Shown one piece after another: positions 1-6,625 of a stretch of DNA of 8,473 nt; the stretch's first letter is position 1; each line of letters starts with the position of its first letter. Below the pieces are notes generated by a model. The model searched no databases. It worked only from the letters and a program-made list of their open reading frames with translations, and was not told the DNA's origin. Source of the DNA: CBDULX01 sp965368175 (GTDB taxonomy: Bacteria > Pseudomonadota > Gammaproteobacteria > SZUA-229); the NCBI GenBank assembly GCA_965368175.1, contig CBDULX010000136.1, forward strand, positions 1 through 8,473. The letters run 5' to 3'. Both the position numbers and the translations under genes were made by a program.

Positions 1-122
1 ATTTTCATGTTTATTTCTGCTATACATAAATGAACAACCCTGGGTTCTCATTAATATTGTAGAGGCTGGCGATAAGGTTTTACACATCTTACCTGGTGTT
101 TTTGGGAATATTTATTAAATTT
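1..122. other. Non-coding upstream stretch with a short dispersed motif
   Basis: No open reading frame of credible length and no clear promoter is visible here. The stretch holds an 11-base odd palindrome, AACCCTGGGTT (36-46), followed after 15 bases by GAGGCTGGCGAT (62-73). The same two blocks recur in the same order at 6527-6558. The remainder is AT-rich and unremarkable. Together with the element at 123-288 and the leader of the CBS gene it makes up the 345 bp non-coding start of the window. Confidence 0.5.
36..73. repeat. Two-block dispersed repeat, copy A
   Basis: Two blocks, ACCCTGGGTT (37-46) and GAGGCTGGCGAT (62-73), reappear at 6527-6536 and 6547-6558 in the same order and orientation. 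The spacers differ (15 versus 10 bases), and the second block differs by one base (C versus T). The first block here is a palindrome around a central T. It could be a protein-binding site or the remnant of a repeat family; the sequence does not decide. Confidence 0.4.
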
Positions 123-288
123 CCAGGGAACCTCTGATTAAGTCTGGTTGAGTTTAGGCTGCGATAAAAGTGATTATATTTTTCACGAAGTGAGGCGTAA
201 TAGTCATTCTATTGCAACGAACTTCGGGGATAATCTGGACGCATTTAGCCAGAGTAAAACAATCACGACTTGATCAGAGGTTCCCTGG
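123..288. mobile_element. MITE-like inverted-repeat element, full copy (166 bp)
   Basis: The element is bounded by 21 bp terminal inverted repeats, left 123-143 and right 268-288, which match at 20 of 21 positions (consensus CCAGGGAACCTCTGATYAAG plus T). Inside is an imperfect central hairpin: 187-204 pairs with 210-227, with a perfect outer CGAAGT/ACTTCG stem. There is no reading frame for a transposase. No target duplication is obvious, although the T before and A after would extend the repeat by one base. Size, ends and absence of coding fit a miniature inverted-repeat transposable element needing a transposase in trans. Related copies or ends occur at 829-902, 2774-2937 and 4901-4921. Family assignment is not possible from the sequence alone. 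Confidence 0.8.
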
Positions 289-333
289 ATCAGGGCATGG
301 GAAGAAACTGAAATTGTTGTAAACTTATAATTC

Positions 334-339
334 GGAAGG
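334..339 (+). promoter_or_regulatory. Ribosome binding site of the CBS gene
   Basis: GGAAGG lies six bases before the ATG at 346 and supports that start. No convincing -35/-10 pair was found. A perfect TATAAT at 326-331 is too close to the start to serve with an ordinary leader and lacks a -35 partner. Confidence 0.65.
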
Positions 340-345
340 CCATCA

Positions 346-810
346 ATGATTACTATAAAAGAATTCATGACGGAAAATCCCTATAGCTTGCGTGAAACTG
401 ACCTGGTTTCTGATGCATGGAAGATAATGACGGAAAAAAATATACGTCATATCCCCGTCACTGGCAGTGATAACCAGCTGCTTGGACTGGTTACCCAGAG
501 AGATGTACTTGCGGCAACAGGACCCATTCAGGAGGGTGATAAGGCATCACATCTGGAAGGCCAGGATATAGAGCTATCAGATATAATGATTCGAAATGTA
601 AAGGTCGTTCGTAAGGACGAGTCTTTACGTGAGGCGGCAGTGTATATGCAGTCACATAAGTACGGGTGTTTACCGGTTGTAGCAGACAATGGCGTGGTCG
701 GAATTATCACCGATACTGATTTTGTGTCCATTGCTATAAATTTACTTGAGCAGGTAGAACTGGCTGAAGATGATGATTACGATATGGAAGATCTGATTGA
801 TGAGCTGTAA
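346..810 (+). CDS. Two-CBS-domain protein
   Basis: This is a 154-residue soluble protein made of a tandem CBS (Bateman) pair and nothing else. The first CBS motif spans roughly residues 8-58, with NIRHIPV at 32-38 and LLGLVTQRDVL at 45-55. The second spans roughly 77-135, with YGCLPVV at 106-112 and VVGIITDTDF at 117-126. CBS pairs usually bind adenosyl ligands such as AMP, ATP or SAM and report energy state to a partner protein; the ligand and partner here are unknown. The tail (residues 136-154) is strongly acidic and could contact a partner, which is inference. The ATG is supported by a good Shine-Dalgarno site. The gene stands alone between two copies of the same small repeat element, with no visible terminator of its own. 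Confidence 0.9.
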   Translation: MITIKEFMTENPYSLRETDLVSDAWKIMTEKNIRHIPVTGSDNQLLGLVTQRDVLAATGPIQEGDKASHLEGQDIELSDIMIRNVKVVRKDESLREAAVYMQSHKYGCLPVVADNGVVGIITDTDFVSIAINLLEQVELAEDDDYDMEDLIDEL

Positions 811-828
811 ATAAAAAACAAAGTGGTT

Positions 829-902
829 CCGGGGGGGGCTGATTAAGTATGGACGCTCTTTGCCAGTATAAATCAATTACGAGCTGATCAGAGCTACACT
901 GC
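829..902. mobile_element. Internally deleted copy of the 166 bp element (about 74 bp)
   Basis: The left end keeps CTGATTAAGT (839-848), exactly as in the full element, but the outer part has become a run of eight G (831-838). It then jumps directly to the right half: 848-866 matches 234-252 of the full copy (shared TGGACGC, TT and GCCAG), and the match runs on to GATCAGAG at 886-893. The outer right end is eroded. The middle of the element, about 90 bases including the central hairpin, is missing. The remnant starts 18 bases after the CBS gene stop and lies upstream of the helicase promoter region. Confidence 0.65.
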
Positions 903-948
903 AATAAAATGTGTCAGATTTAGTCGAACCTGGTGCCGGAAAATCCTT

Positions 949-954
949 TATAAT
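949..954 (+). promoter_or_regulatory. Probable -10 box of the helicase gene
   Basis: A perfect TATAAT lies 45 bases before the helicase start, giving a leader of about 40 bases. The best -35 candidate, TCGAAC at 924-929, is weak and spaced 19 bases, so this is a partial sigma-70 promoter call. The site lies between the deleted repeat element and the gene, so transcription probably starts after the element. Confidence 0.45.
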
Positions 955-987
955 CTACCTTCCGTTTTCGCTCTTACCCTGGCCACC

Positions 988-993
988 AGAGGT
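988..993 (+). promoter_or_regulatory. Ribosome binding site of the helicase gene
   Basis: AGAGGT sits six bases before the ATG at 1000 and fixes that start. Confidence 0.6.
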
Positions 994-999
994 CCTTTC

Positions 1000-2226
1000 A
1001 TGAATTTTTCGTCTTTAGATCTAGCCCCTGACCTTCAGCGAGCCCTCGATGCCTGTGGTTATCGTCAAATGACACCTGTTCAGCAGCAGGCAATTGTGCC
1101 AGCACGGCGTGGTAAAGATATACTCGCCCATGCGCAAACGGGTACCGGTAAAACCGCAGCCTTTGCACTGCCTGTATTGCAGCAGATGATAGATCGGCCT
1201 AAACCTACGGTGGCTGACTTTCCTCGAGCCTTAATTCTAGCGCCTACACGGGAGCTTGCTGAGCAGCTGGCCGATACGATTAAACGTTATGCACAGTTTA
1301 CCTCGTTAACAGTCGAGGCGATTTATGGTGGCAGCAAGTTATCAGCTCAGCAGAAGAAGCTTCATGCCGGTGTTGATGTATTGATTGCCACACCAGGGCG
1401 TTTACTGGAGCACCTGGAGCAGTGTAGCGTTCATCTTTCGCAAATAGAATTTGTGGTGCTTGATGAAGCAGACCGCATGCTGGATATGGGCTTTATCGCC
1501 GATATCAAATCGATTCTAAGTAAAACATCAGATCAGCGTCAAACCCTGCTGTTTTCTGCCACCACGTCTACAGGAGTTAGTGAATTAGCGAAAAAACTGC
1601 TCAGAAATCATCAGACGGTAAGCACGGCAAAAAAGAATGCAACGGCCGATACCGTAGAACATGTGGTGTATGAAGTGGAAGAGCGGCGTAAGTCAGATTT
1701 ATTCATTGATCTATTAGATACGCACAACTGGTTTAAAGTGCTGGTATTTACCAGTACCAAAGCACAGGCAGACGAGTTAAAAGCAGCGTTGAAGCAGGTG
1801 AAGATTAAAGCTGCCGTTTGTCACAGTGACAAAAGTCAGGGTACCCGTCGTCGTGCAATCGCCGACTTTAAGAATGATAAAGTTCAGGTGCTGATTGCGA
1901 CGGAAGTCGCTGCTCGAGGTCTAGATATACAGGGGCTGGAGCATGTGGTTAATTTTAATCTCCCTTATCTGGCTGAAGATTATGTTCACCGCATTGGTCG
2001 AACAGGTCGCGCCGGAGAAAAAGGCCAGGCTATTTCATTTGTGAGCCGTGAAGAAGAACGCACGCTGAGTAACGTCGAGCGTTTAATTGGTGAGAACATT
2101 ACTCGCATAGTAATGCCAGGTTATGAAGTAGGTAGCCGGGAATCATTGTTTGAAAATCTGAAGAAAAATGTTCGCCCTTCTCGAGTTAATAAAGCAAGCC
2201 AGACTAAAATCGCCAGGACCAGATAG
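1000..2226 (+). CDS. rhlE: DEAD-box ATP-dependent RNA helicase, RhlE type
   Basis: This 408-residue enzyme unwinds RNA duplexes using ATP and acts in the cytoplasm on ribosomes or RNA decay. All core motifs are present and intact: Q motif GYRQMTPVQQ (20-29), motif I AQTGTGKT (45-52), Ia PTRELAEQ (82-89), Ib TPGR (131-134), motif II DEAD (155-158), motif III SAT (186-188), motif IV VLVFTSTK (247-254), motif V ARGLDI (305-310) and motif VI HRIGRTGR (330-337). The start MNFSSLDLAPDLQRAL resembles RhlE proteins. The C-terminal tail after about residue 385 is short and basic, without the long arginine-rich or RNA-binding extension of DbpA, SrmB or DeaD. Distinction from other RhlE-clade paralogues is by overall resemblance only. 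It has its own -10 box and Shine-Dalgarno site and is probably monocistronic; no hairpin terminator is seen after it. Confidence 0.93.
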   Translation: MNFSSLDLAPDLQRALDACGYRQMTPVQQQAIVPARRGKDILAHAQTGTGKTAAFALPVLQQMIDRPKPTVADFPRALILAPTRELAEQLADTIKRYAQFTSLTVEAIYGGSKLSAQQKKLHAGVDVLIATPGRLLEHLEQCSVHLSQIEFVVLDEADRMLDMGFIADIKSILSKTSDQRQTLLFSATTSTGVSELAKKLLRNHQTVSTAKKNATADTVEHVVYEVEERRKSDLFIDLLDTHNWFKVLVFTSTKAQADELKAALKQVKIKAAVCHSDKSQGTRRRAIADFKNDKVQVLIATEVAARGLDIQGLEHVVNFNLPYLAEDYVHRIGRTGRAGEKGQAISFVSREEERTLSNVERLIGENITRIVMPGYEVGSRESLFENLKKNVRPSRVNKASQTKIARTR

Positions 2227-2274
2227 CATTCGGTTTTTACAGATAAAACAACTTAATCAGGAGTAATTAATATT

Positions 2275-2288
2275 ATTGTTTCAACAAT
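2275..2288. promoter_or_regulatory. Inverted repeat upstream of the DUF1456 gene
   Basis: ATTGTT-TC-AACAAT is a perfect 6 bp inverted repeat with a 2-base centre, in the 79 bp gap between the helicase stop and the DUF1456 start. It is 23 bases before the GTG start, where an operator or a small leader hairpin could act. The sequence is AT-rich, so chance is possible. No regulator can be named. Confidence 0.3.
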
Positions 2289-2311
2289 TAAACAGAGCAG
2301 GGTAATTGCCT

Positions 2312-2788
2312 GTGACGAATAACGATGTATTACGCCGTCTCCGCTATGCCTTTGACTTTAACGATTCAAAAATGATTGCAATATTTGGTCTGGCTGATCA
2401 TAAGGTAACTCGGGAACAGGTTAGCGACTGGTTAAAGAAAGATGAAGATCCTGCATTTCAGAAATGTAACGATAATCAGCTGGCAATTTTTCTTAATGGA
2501 TTGATTAACGATCGACGCGGTAAAAAAGAAGGGACTCAGCCCGAGTTAGAGAAGCGTGTAAATAATAATATAATTTTAAGAAAATTAAAAATAGCACTCG
2601 ACCTGAAAACAGAAGACATATTAGAAATTCTGGCTCTTACCGAAACCTACATAAGCAAGCATGAATTAAGTGCATTTTTTCGTAAGCCGGATAATAAACG
2701 TTATCGTGACTGTAAAGACCAGATCTTGCGTAATTTTATAGAAGGTGTACAGCTTAAATATCGGAATAATGAACCAGGGAAGCTCTGA
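2312..2788 (+). CDS. yehS: DUF1456 family protein (YehS-like)
   Basis: This soluble protein of about 158 residues is built from two copies of the DUF1456 repeat. Each copy opens NND(I/V)LR(R/K)L(R/K) A and carries a later D-x-x-(L/I)-x-x-F-(L/I)-x-G block (FLNGLIND in the first, FIEGVQLK in the second). It resembles Escherichia coli YehS, whose function is not established. I prefer the GTG at 2312: it aligns with the E. coli start as I recall it, and lies 9 bases after GCAGGG. A TTG at 2306 is in frame, follows directly on an in-frame TAA, and would add two residues. The last four codons (Pro-Gly-Lys-Leu) and the TGA stop lie inside the left terminal repeat of a MITE-like element starting at 2774, so the native C-terminus was probably different. 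Confidence 0.85.
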   Translation: MTNNDVLRRLRYAFDFNDSKMIAIFGLADHKVTREQVSDWLKKDEDPAFQKCNDNQLAIFLNGLINDRRGKKEGTQPELEKRVNNNIILRKLKIALDLKTEDILEILALTETYISKHELSAFFRKPDNKRYRDCKDQILRNFIEGVQLKYRNNEPGKL

Positions 2789-2937
2789 ACAGGTGGCTTT
2801 TATCAGCCTGAGCGCGCTGAATAAAGTGACAAAGTATTCATGGGGTGAAGCGATAGCCTGGCGTAGCTCCTGCGTTATGTGGTCGTCCATTTCGCTTTCG
2901 CTCCAGTTGCGATGACACTTGTACAGAGTTCTCCTGA
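2774..2937. mobile_element. Diverged full-length copy of the MITE-like element (164 bp)
   Basis: The left end (2774-2794) matches the left repeat of the 123-288 copy at 17 of 21 positions, starting CCAGGGAA. The right end (2917-2937, ACTTG, CAGAG and CCTG blocks) matches its right repeat at about 15 of 21. The spacing gives 164 bp, against 166 bp in the first copy. The interior shares short blocks in order, notably ATAAA-GTGA (2821-2829) and TTCA-G-GTGA-GCG (2837-2852). Both ends carry ACA after CTCTG, where the first copy has ATTA or ATCA, so the two ends of this copy share their own variant. The left repeat supplies the end and stop of the DUF1456 gene. Reverse-strand frames through this stretch are not genes. 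Confidence 0.6.
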
Positions 2938-3101
2938 AATCCACAGGCTTAAATTCCAGAACCGTATATCACTCCCTGGTTCCAGATAGCAGAACAGAGA
3001 ATTGGGTGGAAACATCTTTTATCAAATCCTGTAAAAAAGTGTGCTCTAAGCTCAATTAATTAGTATATTAGAACCAATAATTTTATAACACGGTTTTTTT
3101 C
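2938..3101. other. Upstream region of the ABC exporter operon
   Basis: With the element before it, this completes a 313 bp gap without genes. It is AT-rich toward the exporter start. A TATAAC at 3084-3089 is the best -10-like word, but it lacks a -35 partner at normal spacing and would leave an almost leaderless message. No terminator or operator is evident. Confidence 0.35.
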
Positions 3102-4025
3102 ATGCAACCTGTCGTTTCCATATCGAACCTGTCTAAGACCTATGCCAATGGTTATCAGGCACTGAAAAATGTGTCCATGGACATTAAGCCCGGAGAAATT
3201 CTGGCACTGCTGGGGCCAAATGGTGCGGGCAAAACCACACTGATTTCGATTATCTGTGGCATTGTTAATGCCAGTGAGGGCAGCGTGACCGTTGATGGCT
3301 TTGATATTGTTGACGATTATCGCATCACGCGCAGTATGATCGGCCTGGTACCTCAGGAACTCACTCTCGGTGCATTTGATACGGTGTGGAACACCCTGAG
3401 TTTCAGCCGTGGCATGTTCGGGAAAAAACCGGATCCTGTTTACCAGGAGCAGCTACTGAAAGACCTGTCGTTATGGGAAAAGAAAAACAGTGAACTGATG
3501 GCGCTGTCAGGCGGCATGAGGCGGCGAGTGTTGATTGGCAAAGCTCTGGTGCATGAACCATCGATCCTGTTTCTGGATGAACCCACGGCAGGTGTCGATG
3601 TGGAATTACGCAAGGATATGTGGTCACTGGTGCGTCGCCTGCGTGAATCGGGGGTCACAATTATCCTGACGACTCATTATATAGAAGAGGCGGAAGCCAT
3701 CGCTGACCGTGTTGGTGTCATCAACAACGGTGAGTTATTGCTGATTGATGATAAACAGGCATTAATGCATAAGCTGGGTAAAAGGCAGTTAATTGTCGAT
3801 CTGGAACAGCCCGTAGCTGAATTACCTGAAGTGCTGGCACCCTGGGCGCTGGAATTATCGAAAGATGGCTGCCAGCTGACTTATACATACGATCCACACA
3901 AATCGCATACCGGCATTAACGGACTGTTACAGACGACCAGAGAAGCCGGCCTGGTGATAAAAGACCTGAAAACCACTAAGAGTTCACTGGAAGAAATATT
4001 TGTTAACCTGGTAAAAACAAAATAA
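3102..4025 (+). CDS. yadG: ABC-2 type exporter, ATP-binding subunit (YadG-like)
   Basis: This 307-residue ATPase powers the membrane partner encoded directly downstream. Visible motifs are Walker A GPNGAGKTT (38-46), Q-loop Gln85 in LVPQE, signature LSGGM (135-139), Walker B ILFLDEP (155-161), D-loop TAGVD (162-166) and switch His192 in TTHYIEEAE. Length and sequence resemble E. coli YadG, including the C-terminal domain ending SLEEIFVNLV. The YadGH substrate is not established; the wider family includes drug, polysaccharide and lipid exporters. The stop overlaps the next gene by one base (TAATG), so translation is probably coupled. The start is unusual: the 13 bases before the ATG are CGG followed by seven T and C, with no Shine-Dalgarno sequence. 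The next in-frame Met (residue 26) is too far in to be the start. Confidence 0.92.
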   Translation: MQPVVSISNLSKTYANGYQALKNVSMDIKPGEILALLGPNGAGKTTLISIICGIVNASEGSVTVDGFDIVDDYRITRSMIGLVPQELTLGAFDTVWNTLSFSRGMFGKKPDPVYQEQLLKDLSLWEKKNSELMALSGGMRRRVLIGKALVHEPSILFLDEPTAGVDVELRKDMWSLVRRLRESGVTIILTTHYIEEAEAIADRVGVINNGELLLIDDKQALMHKLGKRQLIVDLEQPVAELPEVLAPWALELSKDGCQLTYTYDPHKSHTGINGLLQTTREAGLVIKDLKTTKSSLEEIFVNLVKTK

Positions 4026-4786
4026 TGAACATCTATGCCATTAGAGTCATCTATAAATATGAAATGCTACGCGCCTGGGAAACAATGCTACAAAGTTTTG
4101 TGTCTCCCGTTCTAACCACTTCGCTTTATTTTATCGTATTCGGCGCTGCCATTGGCTCGCGTATCGAGACTATCGAAGGTGTGAGCTACGGGACTTTCAT
4201 CGTGCCAGGCCTGATCATGCTGGTGTTACTCACCCAGAGTATCGCAAACGCATCGTTCGGTATTTTCTTTCCTAAATTTACCGGCACTATTTATGAAGTG
4301 ATGTCTGCACCTATCTCGTTTTTTGAAATCCTGGTCGGTTATGTAGGCGCTGCGGCAACCAAGTCTTTTATCATCGGCCTGATAATTCTCGGCACGGCAG
4401 GTTTTTTTGTGCCACTCGAAATCGCCCATCCAATATGGATGATAAGCTTTCTAGTTCTAACCTGTATTTCCTTTAGTCTGTTTGGTTTCATTATCGGATT
4501 GTGGGCAACTAATTTCGAAAAATTGCAACTCATTCCAATGCTGGTGATCACCCCGCTGGTTTTTCTCGGTGGCAGTTTTTATTCGGTAAATATGTTGCCA
4601 CCGGTCTGGCAGACGGTGACATTGTTCAACCCTGTTGTTTATCTTATCAGCGGATTTAGATGGAGTTTTTTTGAAGTCTCAGATGTTGGTGTGGGCCTGA
4701 GCCTGACTATGGTGCTGGTGTTTCTGGGTGCATGCCTGCTTGTAGTCTGGTGGATGTTCAAGACGGGATATCGATTGAGGCAATAA
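4025..4786 (+). CDS. yadH: ABC-2 type exporter, permease subunit (YadH-like)
   Basis: This 253-residue inner-membrane protein forms the transport channel with the preceding ATPase. About six hydrophobic spans are visible, near residues 25-44, 56-80, 105-129, 137-160, 168-188 and 224-245. The loop before the last span carries the ABC-2 signature: TPLVFLGGSFYSVNMLPP (176-193), then NPVVYLISGFRWSF (202-215). E. coli YadH has the same arrangement. The ATG shares its A with the stop codon of the ATPase gene, and no Shine-Dalgarno site is present, so expression probably depends on coupled translation. No clear hairpin terminator follows before the convergent gene. Confidence 0.92.
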   Translation: MNIYAIRVIYKYEMLRAWETMLQSFVSPVLTTSLYFIVFGAAIGSRIETIEGVSYGTFIVPGLIMLVLLTQSIANASFGIFFPKFTGTIYEVMSAPISFFEILVGYVGAAATKSFIIGLIILGTAGFFVPLEIAHPIWMISFLVLTCISFSLFGFIIGLWATNFEKLQLIPMLVITPLVFLGGSFYSVNMLPPVWQTVTLFNPVVYLISGFRWSFFEVSDVGVGLSLTMVLVFLGACLLVVWWMFKTGYRLRQ

Positions 4787-4900
4787 AACACCACAAATGC
4801 CCCGACTAAATTATGATATTGATAACTCTGGCCTCAGGTTATTTCTGATTCTACTAAAAGTTGTTAGTACCGACGATGATAACGGCTATAGCTGAGTTTT

Positions 4901-4921
4901 ACTTGATCAGCGGTTCCCTGG
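4901..4921. repeat. Right terminal repeat of the MITE-like element
   Basis: ACTTGATCAGCGGTTCCCTG plus G matches the right terminal repeat at 268-288 at 20 of 21 positions. It ends one base before the stop codon of the minus-strand YihY gene. The matching left end is uncertain: CAGGTTATTTCTGATT at 4835-4850 agrees with the left repeat at about 12 of 16 positions, which would make a shortened copy of roughly 87-89 bp. The interior does not clearly match the full copy. It is either a truncated element or a solo end. Confidence 0.65.
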
Positions 4922-4922
4922 T

Positions 4923-6272
4923 TTATGAATCACCTGTTTTTTCAGTTTTAATCAGGTCAAGCAGGTATTTGTCCTGCAGTGATGAATTTATTGCGGCTTC
5001 TATACCCGCATAAACATCATCAACAACCGCTTCGGTATGTAGATTATCAATTGTAAGACTGTCTTTTTCTTCGGCTTCACGCACCGTAGTAATAACATCG
5101 GCTAGTGGAATTGTAGCTGGATCATAGCCGGGAATATAACGCGTCGGCAGTGTTTTTGTTGCTACCAGCAGTTTTGCTTCTAGCAGGCGGTTAACCAGTA
5201 ATTCACAGGCTTCTGAGCCTGCATTCATATGCTCGGCCAGTGCATTAATTGTCCAGGCTTCTTTATGCTGATGATAATGACGAGTAACCAGCGTCATTAT
5301 CATCAATGCCATGATTTCACGCATGCGATTACTCAGGCGTACCACACGGGATCGTAAGTTACGATGTGAAGGCAGTTGATGATAGGCGGTAATACTGCAG
5401 CCAATGAGTAAAATTAGCCAGTTTATATAAATCCAGATAAAAAATATAATCATGGAGGCAAAAGCGGAATAAATAGCTGTATATTTTACTGAATTAACAA
5501 CAAAAGCGGCAAATGCCCAGCTGGTGCTTTCCCATAATATACCGGCAACGATACCACCGACCAGGGCGGATCTGAATTTAACTCGAATATTGGGCACCAG
5601 CATATACATAAACGTGAAAGCAGCAATTACCAGCAAGTATGGTATTAGTCGAGCAAGCAGATGGACCATGGAACCTATGGCTTCGATTTCCATAATTTGC
5701 TGAAAAAACGCCATACTGAATAGGGATGCAGTTAAACCAAGTGCTGAGAAAAGAAACACTGGTCCAATTATAATAAGACTAAGATAGTCACTAAAACGTC
5801 GTGTAATGGAACGATGTTCTGTAACACGCCATGTATAGTTGAAAGCTTTTTCAATTTTCTGTAATAAAGAGACAACCGTATACAACAAAAATACGAGTCC
5901 TACAGAGCCCAGTACACCCGCCCTGGTATTATCTACAAAACTAATGATTCGTTCGGTGATTTCTGCGGATTTTTCCCCCATCGGTTGTAACAGATGAAGT
6001 AACATAGGTTCTATCTGATTATGTACACCAAAGCCTTTCAGGACAGAAAAGCTGACTGCCAGTAGTGGTACCAGTGCGAGTATGGTAGTGTAGACCAGCC
6101 CCATAGCACGTAAGGTGATCATGCCATCAAGTAGATCACGAATGACCAGGTGTGTAATACGCAGTGCTATAACCAGCTTTTGACGCCAAAGCGGCATATC
6201 ATCAAATGCTATCTGCCAGGTAAATTTAACAAGCCTGCGTTGTATGCTGTTGAAATCCAGTAATTTAAACAT
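4923..6272 (-). CDS. yihY: YihY/BrkB family inner membrane protein
   Basis: This 449-residue protein has a membrane domain of six likely spans (near residues 54-78, 119-138, 163-190, 203-227, 236-260 and 265-296). The family-typical block YSAFASMIIFFIWIYINWLILLIG lies at 268-291. A soluble tail from about 305 to 449 contains a winged-helix-like stretch, WTINALAEHMNAGSEACELL (340-359). The family was once labelled ribonuclease BN, a label now considered mistaken; its transport or envelope role is not settled. Members with this extra C-terminal domain are common in Proteobacteria. The ATG at 6272 has only a poor, distant AAGG upstream, so the start is moderately sure. The gene converges on the ABC operon, and a terminal repeat abuts its stop codon. 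Confidence 0.9.
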   Translation of the reverse strand: MFKLLDFNSIQRRLVKFTWQIAFDDMPLWRQKLVIALRITHLVIRDLLDGMITLRAMGLVYTTILALVPLLAVSFSVLKGFGVHNQIEPMLLHLLQPMGEKSAEITERIISFVDNTRAGVLGSVGLVFLLYTVVSLLQKIEKAFNYTWRVTEHRSITRRFSDYLSLIIIGPVFLFSALGLTASLFSMAFFQQIMEIEAIGSMVHLLARLIPYLLVIAAFTFMYMLVPNIRVKFRSALVGGIVAGILWESTSWAFAAFVVNSVKYTAIYSAFASMIIFFIWIYINWLILLIGCSITAYHQLPSHRNLRSRVVRLSNRMREIMALMIMTLVTRHYHQHKEAWTINALAEHMNAGSEACELLVNRLLEAKLLVATKTLPTRYIPGYDPATIPLADVITTVREAEEKDSLTIDNLHTEAVVDDVYAGIEAAINSSLQDKYLLDLIKTEKTGDS

Positions 6273-6317
6273 ATTGATGGTTTTAACCTTATTGAACGAT
6301 ATACCGGCAATAAATAG

Positions 6318-6329
6318 AATAGCGCTATT
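6318..6329. promoter_or_regulatory. Perfect 12-base palindrome upstream of yihY
   Basis: AATAGCGCTATT is a perfect palindrome 46-57 bases upstream of the minus-strand YihY start, a position typical for an operator. It is flanked by AT-rich sequence. The cognate regulator is unknown. Confidence 0.3.
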
Positions 6330-6414
6330 TCATGTGAATTGAAATCCCTACGTGATTACATGGTATTTCGAAAAAAAACGATTAAAGTCTGAAATTCAAT
6401 TGAAGCTATAACCC

Positions 6415-6426
6415 GAGGCTCCCTGG
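6415..6426. repeat. Possible eroded end of the MITE-like element
   Basis: GAGGCTCCCTGG matches 11 of 12 bases of the outer right repeat (GAGGTTCCCTGG). The inner half (CTTGATCA) is not conserved, and no left end is found at the expected distance. This may be a decayed copy or chance. Confidence 0.25.
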
Positions 6427-6526
6427 AGAATCATTTTTATGCTATATAGCTACATCATAGGGAAGATATTGTAAATATTACTGCTATATTCTACGATTGC
6501 AATGTTTAAAGCTGGATATGCTTATT

Positions 6527-6558
6527 ACCCTGGGTTTTAACTTTTTGAGGCTGGTGAT
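6527..6558. repeat. Two-block dispersed repeat, copy B
   Basis: ACCCTGGGTT (6527-6536) and GAGGCTGGTGAT (6547-6558) repeat the order of the copy at 36-73, here with a 10-base spacer. It ends 67 bases upstream of the lipoprotein start, so a binding-site role is possible, but no family can be named. Confidence 0.4.
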
Positions 6559-6625
6559 CAATGCTGATCCAGAAAGTTACATCCAGTCTCAGTCCCATGA
6601 TTTAAAATATAATTAACTGGAATTT

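Larger units (their letters stand above)
6273..6625. other. Divergent intergenic region, 353 bp
   Basis: This gap lies between the divergent YihY and lipoprotein genes and should hold both promoters. No reading frame is credible. It contains a 12-base palindrome (6318-6329), a TTCAATTGAA palindrome, a possible eroded end of the MITE-like element (6415-6426) and a two-block motif shared with the window start (6527-6558). A TATAAT at 6608-6613 is only 12 bases from the lipoprotein start and lacks a -35 box, so it is not called as a promoter. Confidence 0.5.

Noticed and set aside
326..331. Perfect TATAAT before the CBS gene
   Set aside because: It overlaps the ribosome-site region too closely and has no -35 box at acceptable spacing. 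An AT-rich coincidence is likely.
2276..2305. A tiny leader reading frame (TTG start, nine codons) ending just before the DUF1456 TTG
   Set aside because: A rare start spaced 12 bases from the AGGAG at 2258-2262, no regulatory codon pattern, and it is equally explained by chance.
2666..2944. A 92-residue minus-strand reading frame across the DUF1456 3' end
   Set aside because: It runs antisense through the end of a real gene and the repeat element, has no ribosome site and no family resemblance, and its frame is explained by the other two features.
2970..2985. CTCCCTGGTTCCAG as another copy of the element end
   Set aside because: Only the seven-base TCCCTGG agrees with the terminal repeat, and the inner half is absent.
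4853..4868. ACTAA / TTAGT hairpin as a terminator between the ABC operon and yihY
   Set aside because: A five-base AT-rich stem with no T-tract in either direction is too weak to call.
4923..6272. Ribonuclease BN function for the YihY-like protein
   Set aside because: The old family label is considered erroneous; the sequence is a multi-span membrane protein with no nuclease motif.
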